Origin: Bacillota bacterium
GTDB lineage: Bacteria; Bacillota; UBA4882; UBA8346
Reading direction: 5' to 3'
DNA length: 64,000 nt
Assembly: GCA_023429995.1 (NCBI GenBank)
Contig: JAEZCE010000031.1
Coordinates: forward strand, 1-64,000
This document shows, piece by piece, positions 34,927-43,816 of the stretch. Each line of letters begins with the position of its first letter. Positions within the stretch are counted from its first letter, which is position 1. The position numbers and the translations under genes were made by a program. The notes under the pieces were generated by a model. That model ran no database searches, was not told the DNA's origin, and was given only the letters and a program-made list of their open reading frames with translations.

Positions 34927-35901
34927 TTACGTTGATCTTACAATTAATTCAGGGTGAATGCATTTCTGCCAAATTTTATTATCGGCTCCCAAAATCAGGT
35001 TAATCATTTGCCTGGCCCCCTCCAAGCCCAACTTGTAGGCGGGTTGCCGGATGGTGGTCAGTTTTAAATATTTGGAGGGCATGGTATCGTCATAACCGAT
35101 GATGCTGACCGGGCCTCCCAATTCCTCAACCGCATTCAGGCCTCCATAGGCAAATTCATCACAATAGAAAAAAATGCCGTCGATTTCATGATTTTGCAGT
35201 ATCTCCTTGGTCAGGTAATAGGATTCCTTTTCATAGATATCAAAAGGCATTTCTTCCTGGATGTCGATTAATTTTTGGCAAACCGGTTCGATATTTTGTT
35301 CTTTCAGTTTATCCATGAAACCGGAGACTCGCCTTTCAGATTGCTGATTATGGGTATTTTCTCCCACGAAAGCGATTTTTTGAAGGCCTTTGGATAATAA
35401 ATAAGCCCCCGCCATTCCTCCGCCCATATAATTATCGAGGTAAATAGAGTTTACATCTTCCTCAAAATAATCCAGGTATACGAAGGGAATCCGGCTGATT
35501 TTCAATTGCTTTTTTTCTTCCGCTGTCATTTTGGTGGAGACATTGAGAATTCCGGCTAGATTTTCGAAGGGAATCCGGTTAAAAACATTGCCGCGGTCAT
35601 AGCCCATGTTGAAGACCAACAGATTATAATGGGATTGTTGTAAACCGTAATAAATCCCCCTCAAAATTTCATAGAAGAAGGGATGAATTGCGGTTGTAAA
35701 GATGACCCCAATGGTGGGCTGGGAATAATCGCCTTTGACCAGGCTTCTGGCGGTCTTGTTGGGTTTGTATTGCAGTTTTCTGGAGACCTCCAGTACTTTT
35801 TCCATGGTTTCCGGAGAGACGTTTTTCCCGCCATTTAACGCCCTGGATGCAGTCCCCAGGCCGACCCCAGCCAATTTGGCAACTTCTTTAATCGTGGACA
35901 T
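34927..35901 (-). CDS. LacI-family transcriptional regulator
   Basis: About 324 residues. An N-terminal HTH, S-T-I-K-E-V-A-K-L-A-G-V-G-L-G-T-A-S-R-A-L-N, is followed by the periplasmic-binding-like sensor domain. The start at 35901 follows GGGAGGAAGGA; the longer in-frame extension is not LacI-like. It should repress the disaccharide uptake and phosphorylase genes until its inducer is present. It likely regulates itself, since the matching dyad lies in its own promoter spacer. Followed by pgmB after 40 bases. Confidence 0.93.
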   Translation of the reverse strand: MSTIKEVAKLAGVGLGTASRALNGGKNVSPETMEKVLEVSRKLQYKPNKTARSLVKGDYSQPTIGVIFTTAIHPFFYEILRGIYYGLQQSHYNLLVFNMGYDRGNVFNRIPFENLAGILNVSTKMTAEEKKQLKISRIPFVYLDYFEEDVNSIYLDNYMGGGMAGAYLLSKGLQKIAFVGENTHNQQSERRVSGFMDKLKEQNIEPVCQKLIDIQEEMPFDIYEKESYYLTKEILQNHEIDGIFFYCDEFAYGGLNAVEELGGPVSIIGYDDTMPSKYLKLTTIRQPAYKLGLEGARQMINLILGADNKIWQKCIHPELIVRST

Positions 35902-35922
35902 TTCCTTCCTCCCTTTGTCCTT

Positions 35923-35951
35923 ATTGTAATGGAAATGTTTCCATTTTACAA
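35923..35951 (-). promoter_or_regulatory. autoregulated promoter of the LacI gene
   Basis: Minus-strand TTGTAA (35946-35951), a 17-bp spacer and TACAAT (35923-35928). The spacer carries the dyad ATGGAAAxxTTTCCAT (35929-35944), same half-sites and same placement as in the binding-protein promoter. Confidence 0.78.
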
Positions 35952-35970
35952 GATGATTCCCGTTCCACCA

Positions 35971-36000
35971 TAAAAATAAAAGGCCGCCAAGACGAGGCCT
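35971..36000 (-). terminator. terminator downstream of the AlkZ-related gene
   Basis: Stem AGGCC/GGCCT with a 10-base loop, followed on the minus strand by TTTTATTTTTA. It isolates the LacI cluster from the gene at 36088. Confidence 0.7.
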
Positions 36001-36087
36001 CTTATTGGTTTTCCCTTTTCGGCGTTTCAGGCATGGTTCCAATATCCATGCTGACCATGGAATGCATCTATCAAGATTCAGCCGCTG

Positions 36088-36924
36088 TCAATCCGTCACA
36101 ACCCTGAACCACATTTGGGGTTCGCTCTCCATTCCCACTTCTTCGAGGCGTCTTTCCGCTTTTAACTGCGCGATACCCTGCTCCAATTCCACCGGCTGCC
36201 AGCGCAGGATGGAGCGCAGCTTCCGTTCCGGGGCGGCATAGCAGTTCTGAAGAGTCTGCCAGAGAAGATTCATTTTGGCTTCTTCCTTCGAAGGGAGCTG
36301 GGCAAGGACTTTTTGGGGCGCCTGGCGTTCCACCAAATCCCAAGTGTGCAGGGTCCAACCTTCCAGGGAACCTCCGGCTACAGTCAGATAAAACCGGGAT
36401 TGTAATTTTTCAAGCGTAGCGGTAAAACGGGGCCGTTTATCGCCGAAGAGGCTTTTGGCCCTCCGCCACAATTCCCGGGAATCGATAGGTCCAAAACTTT
36501 CCACCAGATGGTATAATTCCCGTTCCGTTTTGTCCAGTCTGCCGTTTTCATATTCATAATCGGGGTCGCCTTCCGGCCCGTAGACTTTTAAAAATGAAGG
36601 GTATAAGTCCCAGCTGATGAAGGTGCCCCGGCCATGAATCAGTTTGGTATAGGCGCAACGTTGATTGCCGGGAAGGGTTTCTTTCCAGGCCCAGGCCCGG
36701 TCGGTAATGGCGAATCCTCCCCAGGGGGCTGCGTCATCGGCCCTGGATAAACTGGGCAACGGAATGTCCTCAACCGGCATTAACAGCACAAATCCCCGCT
36801 CATTGATAAAACGGCAGGCCTCTTCATCATTGTGAATTTTTCCGCCGTCATTCAAGCGGTTCAGTTTAGCCTGGCTCTCTTTGAGCGCGGCAAGGGTCAA
36901 TACCCGTTCCTGCTTTACCTGCAT
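36088..36924 (-). CDS. AlkZ-related winged-helix protein
   Basis: About 278 residues. It looks like the AlkZ-related/HTH_42 winged-helix group, related to DNA glycosylases that unhook interstrand crosslinks. Features are a central D-K-T-E-R-E-L-Y-H-L-V-E-S-F-G-P-I-D-S-R-E-L winged-helix stretch and F-T-A-T-L-E-K-L-Q-S-R-F-Y-L-T. The catalytic Gln-x-Gln of AlkZ is not evident, so enzyme activity is uncertain. The start at 36924 follows GGGGTGG. It stands alone between two terminators. Assignment is by resemblance only. Confidence 0.5.
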   Translation of the reverse strand: MQVKQERVLTLAALKESQAKLNRLNDGGKIHNDEEACRFINERGFVLLMPVEDIPLPSLSRADDAAPWGGFAITDRAWAWKETLPGNQRCAYTKLIHGRGTFISWDLYPSFLKVYGPEGDPDYEYENGRLDKTERELYHLVESFGPIDSRELWRRAKSLFGDKRPRFTATLEKLQSRFYLTVAGGSLEGWTLHTWDLVERQAPQKVLAQLPSKEEAKMNLLWQTLQNCYAAPERKLRSILRWQPVELEQGIAQLKAERRLEEVGMESEPQMWFRVVTD

Positions 36925-37012
36925 GATAAACCACCCCATCGGATCATGATAACTGTAATTTATCTTATCACAATCGGGCTATCCTTGCCAGGTTCATCAA
37001 AACCTCCCGGGA

Positions 37013-37048
37013 ACAAAGAAAAAGAGCATTTCTGCTCCTTTTCTTTGT
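37013..37048 (-). terminator. bidirectional-looking terminator after spoIIR
   Basis: A long stem ACAAAGAAAA-GAGCA/TGCTC-TTTTCTTTGT with a four-base loop. The minus-strand GAGCA-GAAA-TGCTC core is followed by TTTTTCTTTG. It closes the sigG-spoIIR unit. Confidence 0.7.
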
Positions 37049-37085
37049 AATCATCCAACTATATCCGTAAGAAAAAATCCAATAA

Positions 37086-37727
37086 TTATAGAAGTCCAAA
37101 ATAAGTACCCCAGCCCTTCCAAAAACCATCCATACTCAGTCCTTTTCGATTCAGCAACTTTTCAAGGGTAGCCCAATGATATTCCACTTTGTATTCCTCA
37201 GCGGGGAGGCTTTTTCGGAAACTGGGCGCATCCTTTTCCAATAAGCAGAGCGGGGGATATAATACGCACCACCAATTTTTTCCATTCCCTTTTCCCAAAA
37301 TCACCCGCAGCCCTTTGTATTCTCCCGCCGGTAAAACACCAAACGGATAGACCCGCTGGGGAAAGTCAAACTTGCCAAGCTGTACTGTTACCGGAAGATG
37401 TTGCCCGTTTCGGGCCAATTCCCGCTCCGCAGTTTGTTTGAGTAATGGCAAATGACCCGCTAAAATCGTTTCAGCCTGTTTGGGGTCTTCCACTTTGATC
37501 AATAACGGCTCGGTAACTTGAATGATTCTGTCTCTAACCCTCAGTTTGATGGTCTGATCCTTTTGGGAATCACTGTTGGCGATCACATGGAGACGGATAA
37601 GATTGGAATGGTTGTAGGTTTCGATAATCGGCTCCCCAAACCGCGCCATAACGGAACTAAGTCCCCCAACGACCGTAAAGAATATTACAATCAAACCGGA
37701 GGTCAATAAACGGTACTTTAACGACAT
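37086..37727 (-). CDS. spoIIR: stage II sporulation protein R
   Basis: A 213-residue secreted signalling protein that triggers processing of pro-sigma-E by SpoIIGA across the septum. An N-terminal membrane/signal segment (about 5-27) precedes the family hallmark L-I-R-L-H-V-I-A-N-S-D-S-x-x-D-Q-x-x-K. Later V-Q-L-G-x-F-D-F-P-x-R-V-Y is typical. It lies 34 bases downstream of sigG, with little room for a separate promoter. In Bacillus subtilis it is a separate sigma-F gene, and linkage to sigG here suggests shared forespore transcription. Confidence 0.95.
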   Translation of the reverse strand: MSLKYRLLTSGLIVIFFTVVGGLSSVMARFGEPIIETYNHSNLIRLHVIANSDSQKDQTIKLRVRDRIIQVTEPLLIKVEDPKQAETILAGHLPLLKQTAERELARNGQHLPVTVQLGKFDFPQRVYPFGVLPAGEYKGLRVILGKGNGKNWWCVLYPPLCLLEKDAPSFRKSLPAEEYKVEYHWATLEKLLNRKGLSMDGFWKGWGTYFGLL

Positions 37728-37761
37728 TTCAATTGTTCACCCCATATATCTAACGCCGAAG

Positions 37762-38547
37762 CTATTCATTGCCGGCTACATAGCGTTTCATGTGTTTAAG
37801 AGCATTTTTTTCGAGTCTGGAAACTTGAGCTTGAGAAATGCCTATTTCTTCAGCGACTTCCATTTGGGTGCGGCCATCAAAAAAACGCATTTCTAAAATA
37901 AGTTTCTCCCGGTCGTTGAGTTTATTCATTGCTTCCTTGATGGATAAACCTTCCAACCACTGCCCATCGATATGCCGTTCGTCGCTGATTTGGTCCATCA
38001 CAAAAATCGGATCGCCGCCATCATGATAAATCGGTTCAAACAAAGAGATCGGTTCCTGAATCGCATCCAGCGCAAAAACGACTTCTTCCCGCGGAACCTT
38101 CAGTTCTTCGGCGATTTCAGCCACTGTAGGTTCTTTGGAATTTTTGCTGACCAAGGCATCTCTGACCTGAAGCGCTTTATAGGCAATATCCCGCAAGGAA
38201 CGGCTGACTCGAAGCGGATTATTATCCCGTAAATAACGACGAATCTCGCCGATAATCATTGGTACTGCATAGGTTGAAAATTTTACATTCTGTGAAAGAT
38301 CAAAGTTATCAATGGCTTTCATCAATCCGATACAACCGACCTGGAACAAGTCGTCCACAAATTCGCCGCGATTATTAAAGCGCTGAATGACGCTTAAAAC
38401 CAAACGAAGATTACCTTGAATCAATTCTTCCCTGGCGGAACGGTCGCCGGATTGCATTCTCTGTAATAAGTCCCGCATTTTACTACCGGATAAGACGGGA
38501 AGTTTTGCCGTATTAACCCCGCAAATTTCGACTTTATTCACCAGCAT
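37762..38547 (-). CDS. sigG: forespore-specific sigma factor SigG
   Basis: About 261 residues. The N terminus N-K-V-E-I-C-G-V-N-T-A-K-L-P-V-L is diagnostic of sigma-G. Sigma-70 regions 2 (F-V-D-D-L-F-Q-V-G-C-I-G-L), 3 and 4 (V-A-E-E-I-G-I-S-Q-A-Q-V-S-R-L-E-K) are complete. It directs late forespore genes. The ATG at 38547 has AGGAG 12 bases upstream, a rather long spacing. A TTG four codons earlier is too close to the site. A promoter resembling sigma-F/G sites lies about 50 bases upstream. Confidence 0.97.
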   Translation of the reverse strand: MLVNKVEICGVNTAKLPVLSGSKMRDLLQRMQSGDRSAREELIQGNLRLVLSVIQRFNNRGEFVDDLFQVGCIGLMKAIDNFDLSQNVKFSTYAVPMIIGEIRRYLRDNNPLRVSRSLRDIAYKALQVRDALVSKNSKEPTVAEIAEELKVPREEVVFALDAIQEPISLFEPIYHDGGDPIFVMDQISDERHIDGQWLEGLSIKEAMNKLNDREKLILEMRFFDGRTQMEVAEEIGISQAQVSRLEKNALKHMKRYVAGNE

Positions 38548-38594
38548 CCAGCCAATCAACTCCTACAAAACGAACTTTTGACGCGTCTAAGAGT

Positions 38595-38624
38595 GATTAT
38601 TGCCACGGATAGCATGTTTTATAC
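38595..38624 (-). promoter_or_regulatory. predicted sigma-F/sigma-G promoter of sigG
   Basis: Minus-strand GTATA (-35, 38620-38624), a 15-bp spacer and GGCAATAATC (-10, 38595-38604), which fits the sigma-F/G pattern GYATA and GGNNANAHT at all but the last consensus position. It is correctly placed about 50 bases before the sigG start. Confidence 0.65.
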
Positions 38625-38839
38625 CCATTTGTTAATTTCCCCAGCTAAACCTGGGTGACAATTTCTTTGATTTTGACTAAATTCCACCAATAATCTTCAA
38701 AAAGTCCGCTGGATTCCAAGATCTGTCTTTTGAAAATTCACAACCCATTTACCGGGTAAAACCGTTCCAATTATGATTTGACGCTTATTTACAAGGCCAC
38801 GGAAAGGCCAAACGGGATTAGGCCATTTAAAAATAACAA

Positions 38840-38868
38840 TTGACATCTGAATCAATCCCCTTTATAAT
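38840..38868 (+). promoter_or_regulatory. consensus sigma-A promoter of tRNA-Leu
   Basis: TTGACA (38840-38845), a 17-bp spacer and TATAAT (38863-38868), with the tRNA starting 40 bases later. A hairpin GCACG...CGTGC (38881-38901) lies in the leader. Confidence 0.85.
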
Positions 38869-38908
38869 ATTTAATAGTCAGCACGTACGCCATAGGCGTG
38901 CGAGAAAT

Positions 38909-38991
38909 GCCCAGGTGGCGGAACTGGCAGACGCGTACGTTTGAGGGGCGTATGGGCAACCGTACCGGTTCAAGTCCGGTCCTGGGCACCA
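38909..38991 (+). tRNA. tRNA-Leu (anticodon GAG)
   Basis: An 83-nt class II tRNA. Acceptor GCCCAGG/CCTGGGC, encoded CCA, a long variable arm, and anticodon loop TTGAGGG give anticodon GAG for CTC/CTT. Its 3' end and terminator are duplicated at 62369-62420. Confidence 0.95.
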
Positions 38992-39003
38992 AATCTAAAT
39001 TTA

Positions 39004-39030
39004 AAAGCAGCCGAAATGGGCTGCTTTTTT
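39004..39030 (+). terminator. terminator of tRNA-Leu
   Basis: Stem AAAGCAGCC/GGGCTGCTTT with loop GAAAT and a run of six T, 12 bases past the tRNA. The same hairpin recurs at 62391-62420. Confidence 0.85.
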
Positions 39031-39396
39031 GTTGTATAAAATTATAATTTAGTCGTATCCTCAGCACCAATAGAGTTTTTTTACAATTACCCGTTAAGGC
39101 AATTTCTTATATGGAAGTAGCGAATTGGCGGGATATATTCCGAAATATTGTAGGAGACATCCATCTTTCATCTTTTGGCGGTAAATTGTAGGATTCTTGA
39201 CGTTTCTGTATAGTTTTTGGGAAATTCGAACGACCAACCCGCCTTTTGCCATCCGGGTTGGTCGTTGGTGAAAAAAATAGCCTTTAGCTGGTAATATCTG
39301 GCAGGTTGTCAGTTGTTTTCACTTTTTTATTTTCCAGATAACCGATCTCTATTTTCAAAAATCGATTTTACATTCTAGGAGTTGCACTCCAAGTTT
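39031..39396. other. intergenic region between tRNA-Leu and the ABC exporter
   Basis: No gene. It holds a perfect 12-bp inverted repeat ACGACCAACCCG/CGGGTTGGTCGT (39230-39241 and 39254-39265). On the minus strand it lies about 130 bases past the exporter stop but has no T-tract. If the island model is right, this is the left interior edge. Confidence 0.4.
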
Positions 39397-41277
39397 TTAG
39401 GCAGATACATCCATGGTCTGTTCAAACTGGCTGTTATAAAGCTCGGCATAGAAGCCGTTCAGCGCCAGAAGCTCGTCGTGCGTTCCCCGTTCGATAATAT
39501 CTCCGTCTTTCATAACCAGGATCAGGTCGGCATTCCGGATCGTCGAAAGCCTGTGCGCAATGACGAAGGATGTATGGCCCGCCATTAGCTTATCCATCGC
39601 TTCCTGAATTAAGACCTCCGTACGGGTGTCCACCGAGCTGGTCGCTTCGTCCAAAATCAGCATCGGCGCATTTTGAATCATAGCCCGGGCAATTGTCATC
39701 AACTGCCTTTGCCCGACCGATAGGTTGACTGTATCGCCCAGCACAGTATCATAGCCTTTAGGTAGATTTTTAATAAAATTGTGAATGCCTGCAGCTCTGC
39801 AGACAGCCTTTACTTGGTCATCCGTGACGCCCTTTTTGCTGTAAACGATGTTCTCACGGATAGTCCCTTCAAAAAGCCAGGTATCCTGCAGAACCATGCA
39901 GAACAGTTCCCGCACATTTTCACGCTTCATATCGTTGATGGATGTGCCGTCGATTTTAATATCTCCCGAATTCAGTTCATAGAAGCGCATCAGCAGATTG
40001 ACAAGGGTTGTCTTTCCCGCGCCGGTCGGTCCGACAATTGCTATTTTTTGTCCGGACTTTACCACCGCCGAGAAGTCTGAAATAACCATTTTGCCTGGAA
40101 CATAGCCAAAACTGACATGTTCAAAAGATACATTTCCTGTTACCTCAGAGATTGATAACGTCTTGGTACTTTCATCATCCTGTTCCGGAAGATCCAGAAA
40201 ACCAAAGATACGCTCACCCGCAGCTGCAGCGGATTGCAGGCTGGCACCGACTTGGGACAAATCATTGAGAGGATGCAAAAACTGCCGGGTATACAGCATA
40301 AAGGCAATGATTACGCCGAATGTGATATGCCCGCTCATAACCAGCACGGCTCCCACCACACAGACGGCCACATAACCGAGGTTTTGGATAAAGGACATGA
40401 AAGGCATCATGATTCCCGCAATAAACTGAGCCTTCCGGGCGCTTGCATAGAGTTTCCCGTTCACTTCGGCGAAGGCTTTTTTAGCATTTCCGACATTATT
40501 ATAGATTGTAACGATAGTGTGTCCGGCGTAAGTTTCCTCAATGAGTCCGTTAAGCTGACCAAGATAATTCTGCTGGCCGACAAAGTACTTCTGAGATACG
40601 TTAATAACCAGCATCATTACACTGAACCCGACACAAACGGAAAAGATGGAAGTCAGCGTCATAAGGGGGCTGATAAAAAGCATGATGATTAGAACACCGA
40701 CAAACATGGTGATTGAGGAAACAAGCGAACTGATTGTCTGTTGGAGCATAGTACCAATCGTATCAACATCGTTTGTGACCCGGCTGAGGATATTGCCGTG
40801 GCTTTCCCGGTCAAAATAGGAAAGCGGCAGCCGGTTGAGCTTCTCGGAAAGGCTTGTCCGCATCTTTCGGGTTATTTTTTGAGCCACCGTTGCCATCATG
40901 ACGGATTGCCAATATGTAAACAACATACTCAAGGTATAGAGAATAATCAGAATCATTCCGATTTTTCCTACAGCAGCCAAATCAATACCGTTTTTTAAGC
41001 CCTTGGTGATGAGGTCGGTCATGTTGCGTATCTGCGCCGGCCCAAAGATTGAGAGGAAAGCCCCTGCTGCCGCCAGAAAAATTGCCACGACGATGGAGAC
41101 GCCATACCCTCGGCAATAACTGACCAGGTGGAGGATTGTTTTCCCGAAATCCGACGCTTTTTCACCCCCGGTCACTCTCCCGAAGCCTCTATCACCACCG
41201 TGATTGTGTCCAAATGCGCTCCCTTCGCATTGCTCCTTCCGGGCATTATCACCAATTTGATATTCATTTCTGGTCAT
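39397..41277 (-). CDS. ABC exporter half-transporter (ATPase-permease)
   Basis: A 626-residue ABC exporter half: a cytoplasmic N-terminal extension, six transmembrane helices (about 50-330) and a nucleotide-binding domain. Walker A is G-P-T-G-A-G-K-T-T, the Q-loop contains M-V-L-Q-D, the signature is L-S-V-G-Q-R, Walker B is L-I-L-D-E-A-T-S-S-V-D and the switch His is in I-A-H-R-L-S-T. The signature LSVGQ instead of LSGGQ is slightly off consensus. It would pair with the upstream half (41264-43030) as a heterodimeric multidrug- or peptide-type exporter, but that half is interrupted. Overlap with it is 14 bases. Confidence 0.93.
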   Translation of the reverse strand: MTRNEYQIGDNARKEQCEGSAFGHNHGGDRGFGRVTGGEKASDFGKTILHLVSYCRGYGVSIVVAIFLAAAGAFLSIFGPAQIRNMTDLITKGLKNGIDLAAVGKIGMILIILYTLSMLFTYWQSVMMATVAQKITRKMRTSLSEKLNRLPLSYFDRESHGNILSRVTNDVDTIGTMLQQTISSLVSSITMFVGVLIIMLFISPLMTLTSIFSVCVGFSVMMLVINVSQKYFVGQQNYLGQLNGLIEETYAGHTIVTIYNNVGNAKKAFAEVNGKLYASARKAQFIAGIMMPFMSFIQNLGYVAVCVVGAVLVMSGHITFGVIIAFMLYTRQFLHPLNDLSQVGASLQSAAAAGERIFGFLDLPEQDDESTKTLSISEVTGNVSFEHVSFGYVPGKMVISDFSAVVKSGQKIAIVGPTGAGKTTLVNLLMRFYELNSGDIKIDGTSINDMKRENVRELFCMVLQDTWLFEGTIRENIVYSKKGVTDDQVKAVCRAAGIHNFIKNLPKGYDTVLGDTVNLSVGQRQLMTIARAMIQNAPMLILDEATSSVDTRTEVLIQEAMDKLMAGHTSFVIAHRLSTIRNADLILVMKDGDIIERGTHDELLALNGFYAELYNSQFEQTMDVSA

Positions 41278-43030
41278 ATTTAAGTTCCTCCTTTGATAAT
41301 TGCGAATAAGCGATTTCCCGGTATGTATTGCAAGAATTCATGAGCTCCGCGTGTGTTCCCATGCCTACAATTCCACGGTTGTCCAGCACGATGATTTTAT
41401 CGGCGCTCAGGACGGTGCTTATCCGTTGCGCAACAATGAAAATAGTTGATTCCCGCGCCTGTTTTTTTAAAGCTTTCCTGAGCATGGTGTCTGTTTTGTA
41501 GTCCAGCGCCGAAAAGGAATCGTCAAAAATAAGGATTTCAGACTTCCGATACAGCGCTCTGGCGATGGATAATCGCTGCTTCTGGCCTCCGGAAACATTG
41601 GTACCGCCGCGCGCAATTAGAGCACCGATACCGTCTTCCATTTCCGCCACAAACTCTGCCGTTTGGGCGGTATTCAGTGCGGTATATACTTCCGCTTCAT
41701 TCTCGGCGGTTGCGGCATTCTTCCCGTAAGCCACGTTTGAGGCAATTGTTCCGCTGAACAAAATCGCCTGTTGCGAAACATAACCAAGTTTGTCATTCAG
41801 CCGCTCGTGCTTATACTCTTTGACATTTATCCCGCCCACCAGAACCTCGCCCTCGGAAGCGTCATAGAGTCTGGGGATCAGATTAACCAGCGTGCTTTTG
41901 CCGCTGCCGGTAGCGCCGACTATGGCGACAGTTTCACCTTTTTCCACTTTAAAGCTGATATGATCGAGCACATACTCCTCGGTGTCCGGATATTTAAAAC
42001 TGACATTGTGAAATTCGACAGCGCCTTGAGCCTCCGCCGAACCGGAAACAAGCTCCCCGTCAGTCAGAAGAAGCGGCATATCCAGAACTTCATTGATCCG
42101 CTTCACAGAAACGGAAACCCGCGGGAGAAAAATAAAAATCATTGAGAGCATCAGGAATGACATAACGATTTGGATGGCATACGACGAAAACACCACAATG
42201 TCTGAAAAGTAGCTCATCCGGTCCGTGATGCCGGCGTTCTGAATGAGGTAAGCGCCGATCCAGTAAATTGCGAGACTAAGTCCGGTGATGACGAACGTCA
42301 TGCTTGGCCCGATCAAGGCCATAATTTTCGCAGCAAACAGATTGGCTTCGGTCAGCTGAGTATTCACCGCATTGAATTTTTCTTCCTGATATTCTTCCGC
42401 ATGATAAGCCCGGACGACGCGAAGACCCGTCAGGATTTCGGAGGTCACGCGGTTCATGCTGTCCGTCAGCCGCTGTATCGCTTTGTATTTGGGCATGGCA
42501 AAGATAAAAAGTACAACGACCATAATGATAATAGCCCCGATTGCCGCACCGGTCGCGGCGGTAAATTGCCAACTTTTGCTGTTGATTTTCAACAAAGCCC
42601 ACCCAGCCGTGATCGGGGCTTTAATCAGGGCGGCCATACCCATCGTCATCAGCATCTGAACCTGGGTAATATCATTGGTGGAGCGGGTAATCAGGCTGGA
42701 AATTGAAAAGTGATGGATTTCGGCCATTGAAAAAGAAAGCGTCTTGTTAAAGAGGATTTCTCACAGTCGCATGGAAAAAGAAGCCGCGATTTGAGCCATG
42801 ACGAAGCCAACCAATAACCCCGTGATCAGGCTCCCGAGGGCGCACAGAAACATCGCGCTTCCTGCCGCCCAAATCCGGTTTAATGGACTGCCCTCGGTTT
42901 CAAGGAGCCTGGTGATGCTTCCCATATACTCCGGCATCCGTAAGTCGATCCATACCTGCAATACAATAAGTGTCAGGGTGGTAAAGACAAGCCCCCAGTC
43001 TTTGGAGCGTAAATACCTAAAAATTCTCAT
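41264..43030 (-). pseudogene. ABC exporter half-transporter interrupted by in-frame TGA
   Basis: Two segments in the same frame: 42761-43030 gives 89 residues (TM1-TM2 start M-R-I-F-R-Y-L) ending S-M-R-L, then TGA, then E-I-L-F-N-K-T-L-S-F-S-M and the rest, including R-S-T-N-D-I-T-Q-V-Q, G-A-T-G-S-G-K-S-T, V-S-G-G-Q-K-Q-R and I-F-D-D-S-F-S-A-L-D. Relatives have Arg where the TGA stands (R-L-R-E-x-L-F-N-K), so one C-to-T change (CGA to TGA) explains it. The Walker B ends D-D rather than D-E, as in degenerate halves of heterodimers. Sequencing error, stop readthrough or a real null are all possible. A regulator box precedes it. Confidence 0.85.
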
Positions 43031-43062
43031 AAAAAATACCTCCGTTCGATTTACAGCTTTTA

Positions 43063-43122
43063 TTGTAAAGCCGAAAATTAAACGGAGGTTAAATTGAACT
43101 TAAACGCAATGTAAACGGGTCG
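43063..43122 (-). promoter_or_regulatory. OmpR-type box 1 with -10 element, ABC exporter promoter
   Basis: Four 11-base direct repeats on the plus strand at 43079-43089, 43090-43100, 43101-43111 and 43112-43122, starting TTAAAC, TTAAAT, TTAAAC and GTAAAC. On the minus strand a TACAAT (-10, 43063-43068) lies exactly 10 bases from the box. The box takes the place of a -35 element, as at activator-dependent OmpR-family promoters. Confidence 0.75.
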
Positions 43123-43189
43123 GATTGATCCAAGACAATCGTAATACACAGGCCCCGAAGTGAACCTTTTGAAAACTAATTACAGAGAA

Positions 43190-43786
43190 TTACTTGACAT
43201 AGTTTACTACGTTTTCTTTCCTCTCAGCCGCTTTCGTATCCGCTCCTGCTTTGTATCCCAACAAAATAACACACACAGGTTTATATCCTTCTGGAAGATT
43301 CAGCTCCTTTATGAATTGGTTATCGGGATCGGCCTCAATAAGTTGTGGCAAACCACTAACCCAACATGAGCCAACATCTAAGGATTTAGCGGCATTCATC
43401 ATATTTCCGGCAGCAAGAGAACAGTTTTCTACAGTGTACATTTCCGTTTTGTCACCTGAAACCACAACAATGGTAGGGGCGTGATGAAACAAATGAACTT
43501 TTTCATTGTTCCCGATCTGCTGTAAAAACTGAGCTTTTTTATCATTTTTCATCTGCTCTAAAAACGAAACAGGCATCATTGCATAGATTTTCTTGATAGC
43601 TTCAGATAATTGGTTAATTAAATGTTGATTTTGAACGACCGTGAAATGCCATGACTGTTGATTTGATGCTGAGGGTGCATAGGTTCCGGCTTCCAAAATA
43701 GCTTCAAGTTCAGTATCCTTGATTTGCTCCGGTTGGAAATTTTTAATACTACGCCTGCTTTTAATGATTGACAATGTTTCATTCAT
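43190..43786 (-). CDS. nitroreductase family protein
   Basis: About 198 residues, an FMN-dependent nitroreductase fold. N-terminal S-I-I-K-S-R-R-S-I-K-N-F is the FMN phosphate-binding Arg stretch, and E-A-G-T-Y-A-P-S-A-S-N-Q-Q-S-W follows as in the family. The C-terminal part has L-L-G-Y-K. Such enzymes reduce nitro compounds, quinones or flavins with NAD(P)H; the substrate is unknown. GGAGG lies before the ATG at 43786. It follows the SGNH hydrolase gene by about 30 bases in what may be one transcript with the small monooxygenase. Confidence 0.9.
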   Translation of the reverse strand: MNETLSIIKSRRSIKNFQPEQIKDTELEAILEAGTYAPSASNQQSWHFTVVQNQHLINQLSEAIKKIYAMMPVSFLEQMKNDKKAQFLQQIGNNEKVHLFHHAPTIVVVSGDKTEMYTVENCSLAAGNMMNAAKSLDVGSCWVSGLPQLIEADPDNQFIKELNLPEGYKPVCVILLGYKAGADTKAAERKENVVNYVK

Positions 43787-43816
43787 AATAAAATCCTCCA
43801 TTTTATACGCATTTTC

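Noticed and set aside
39230..39265. Terminator for the ABC exporter
   Set aside because: Perfect stem but no T-tract on the minus strand and more than 100 bases from the stop; kept only as an inverted repeat.
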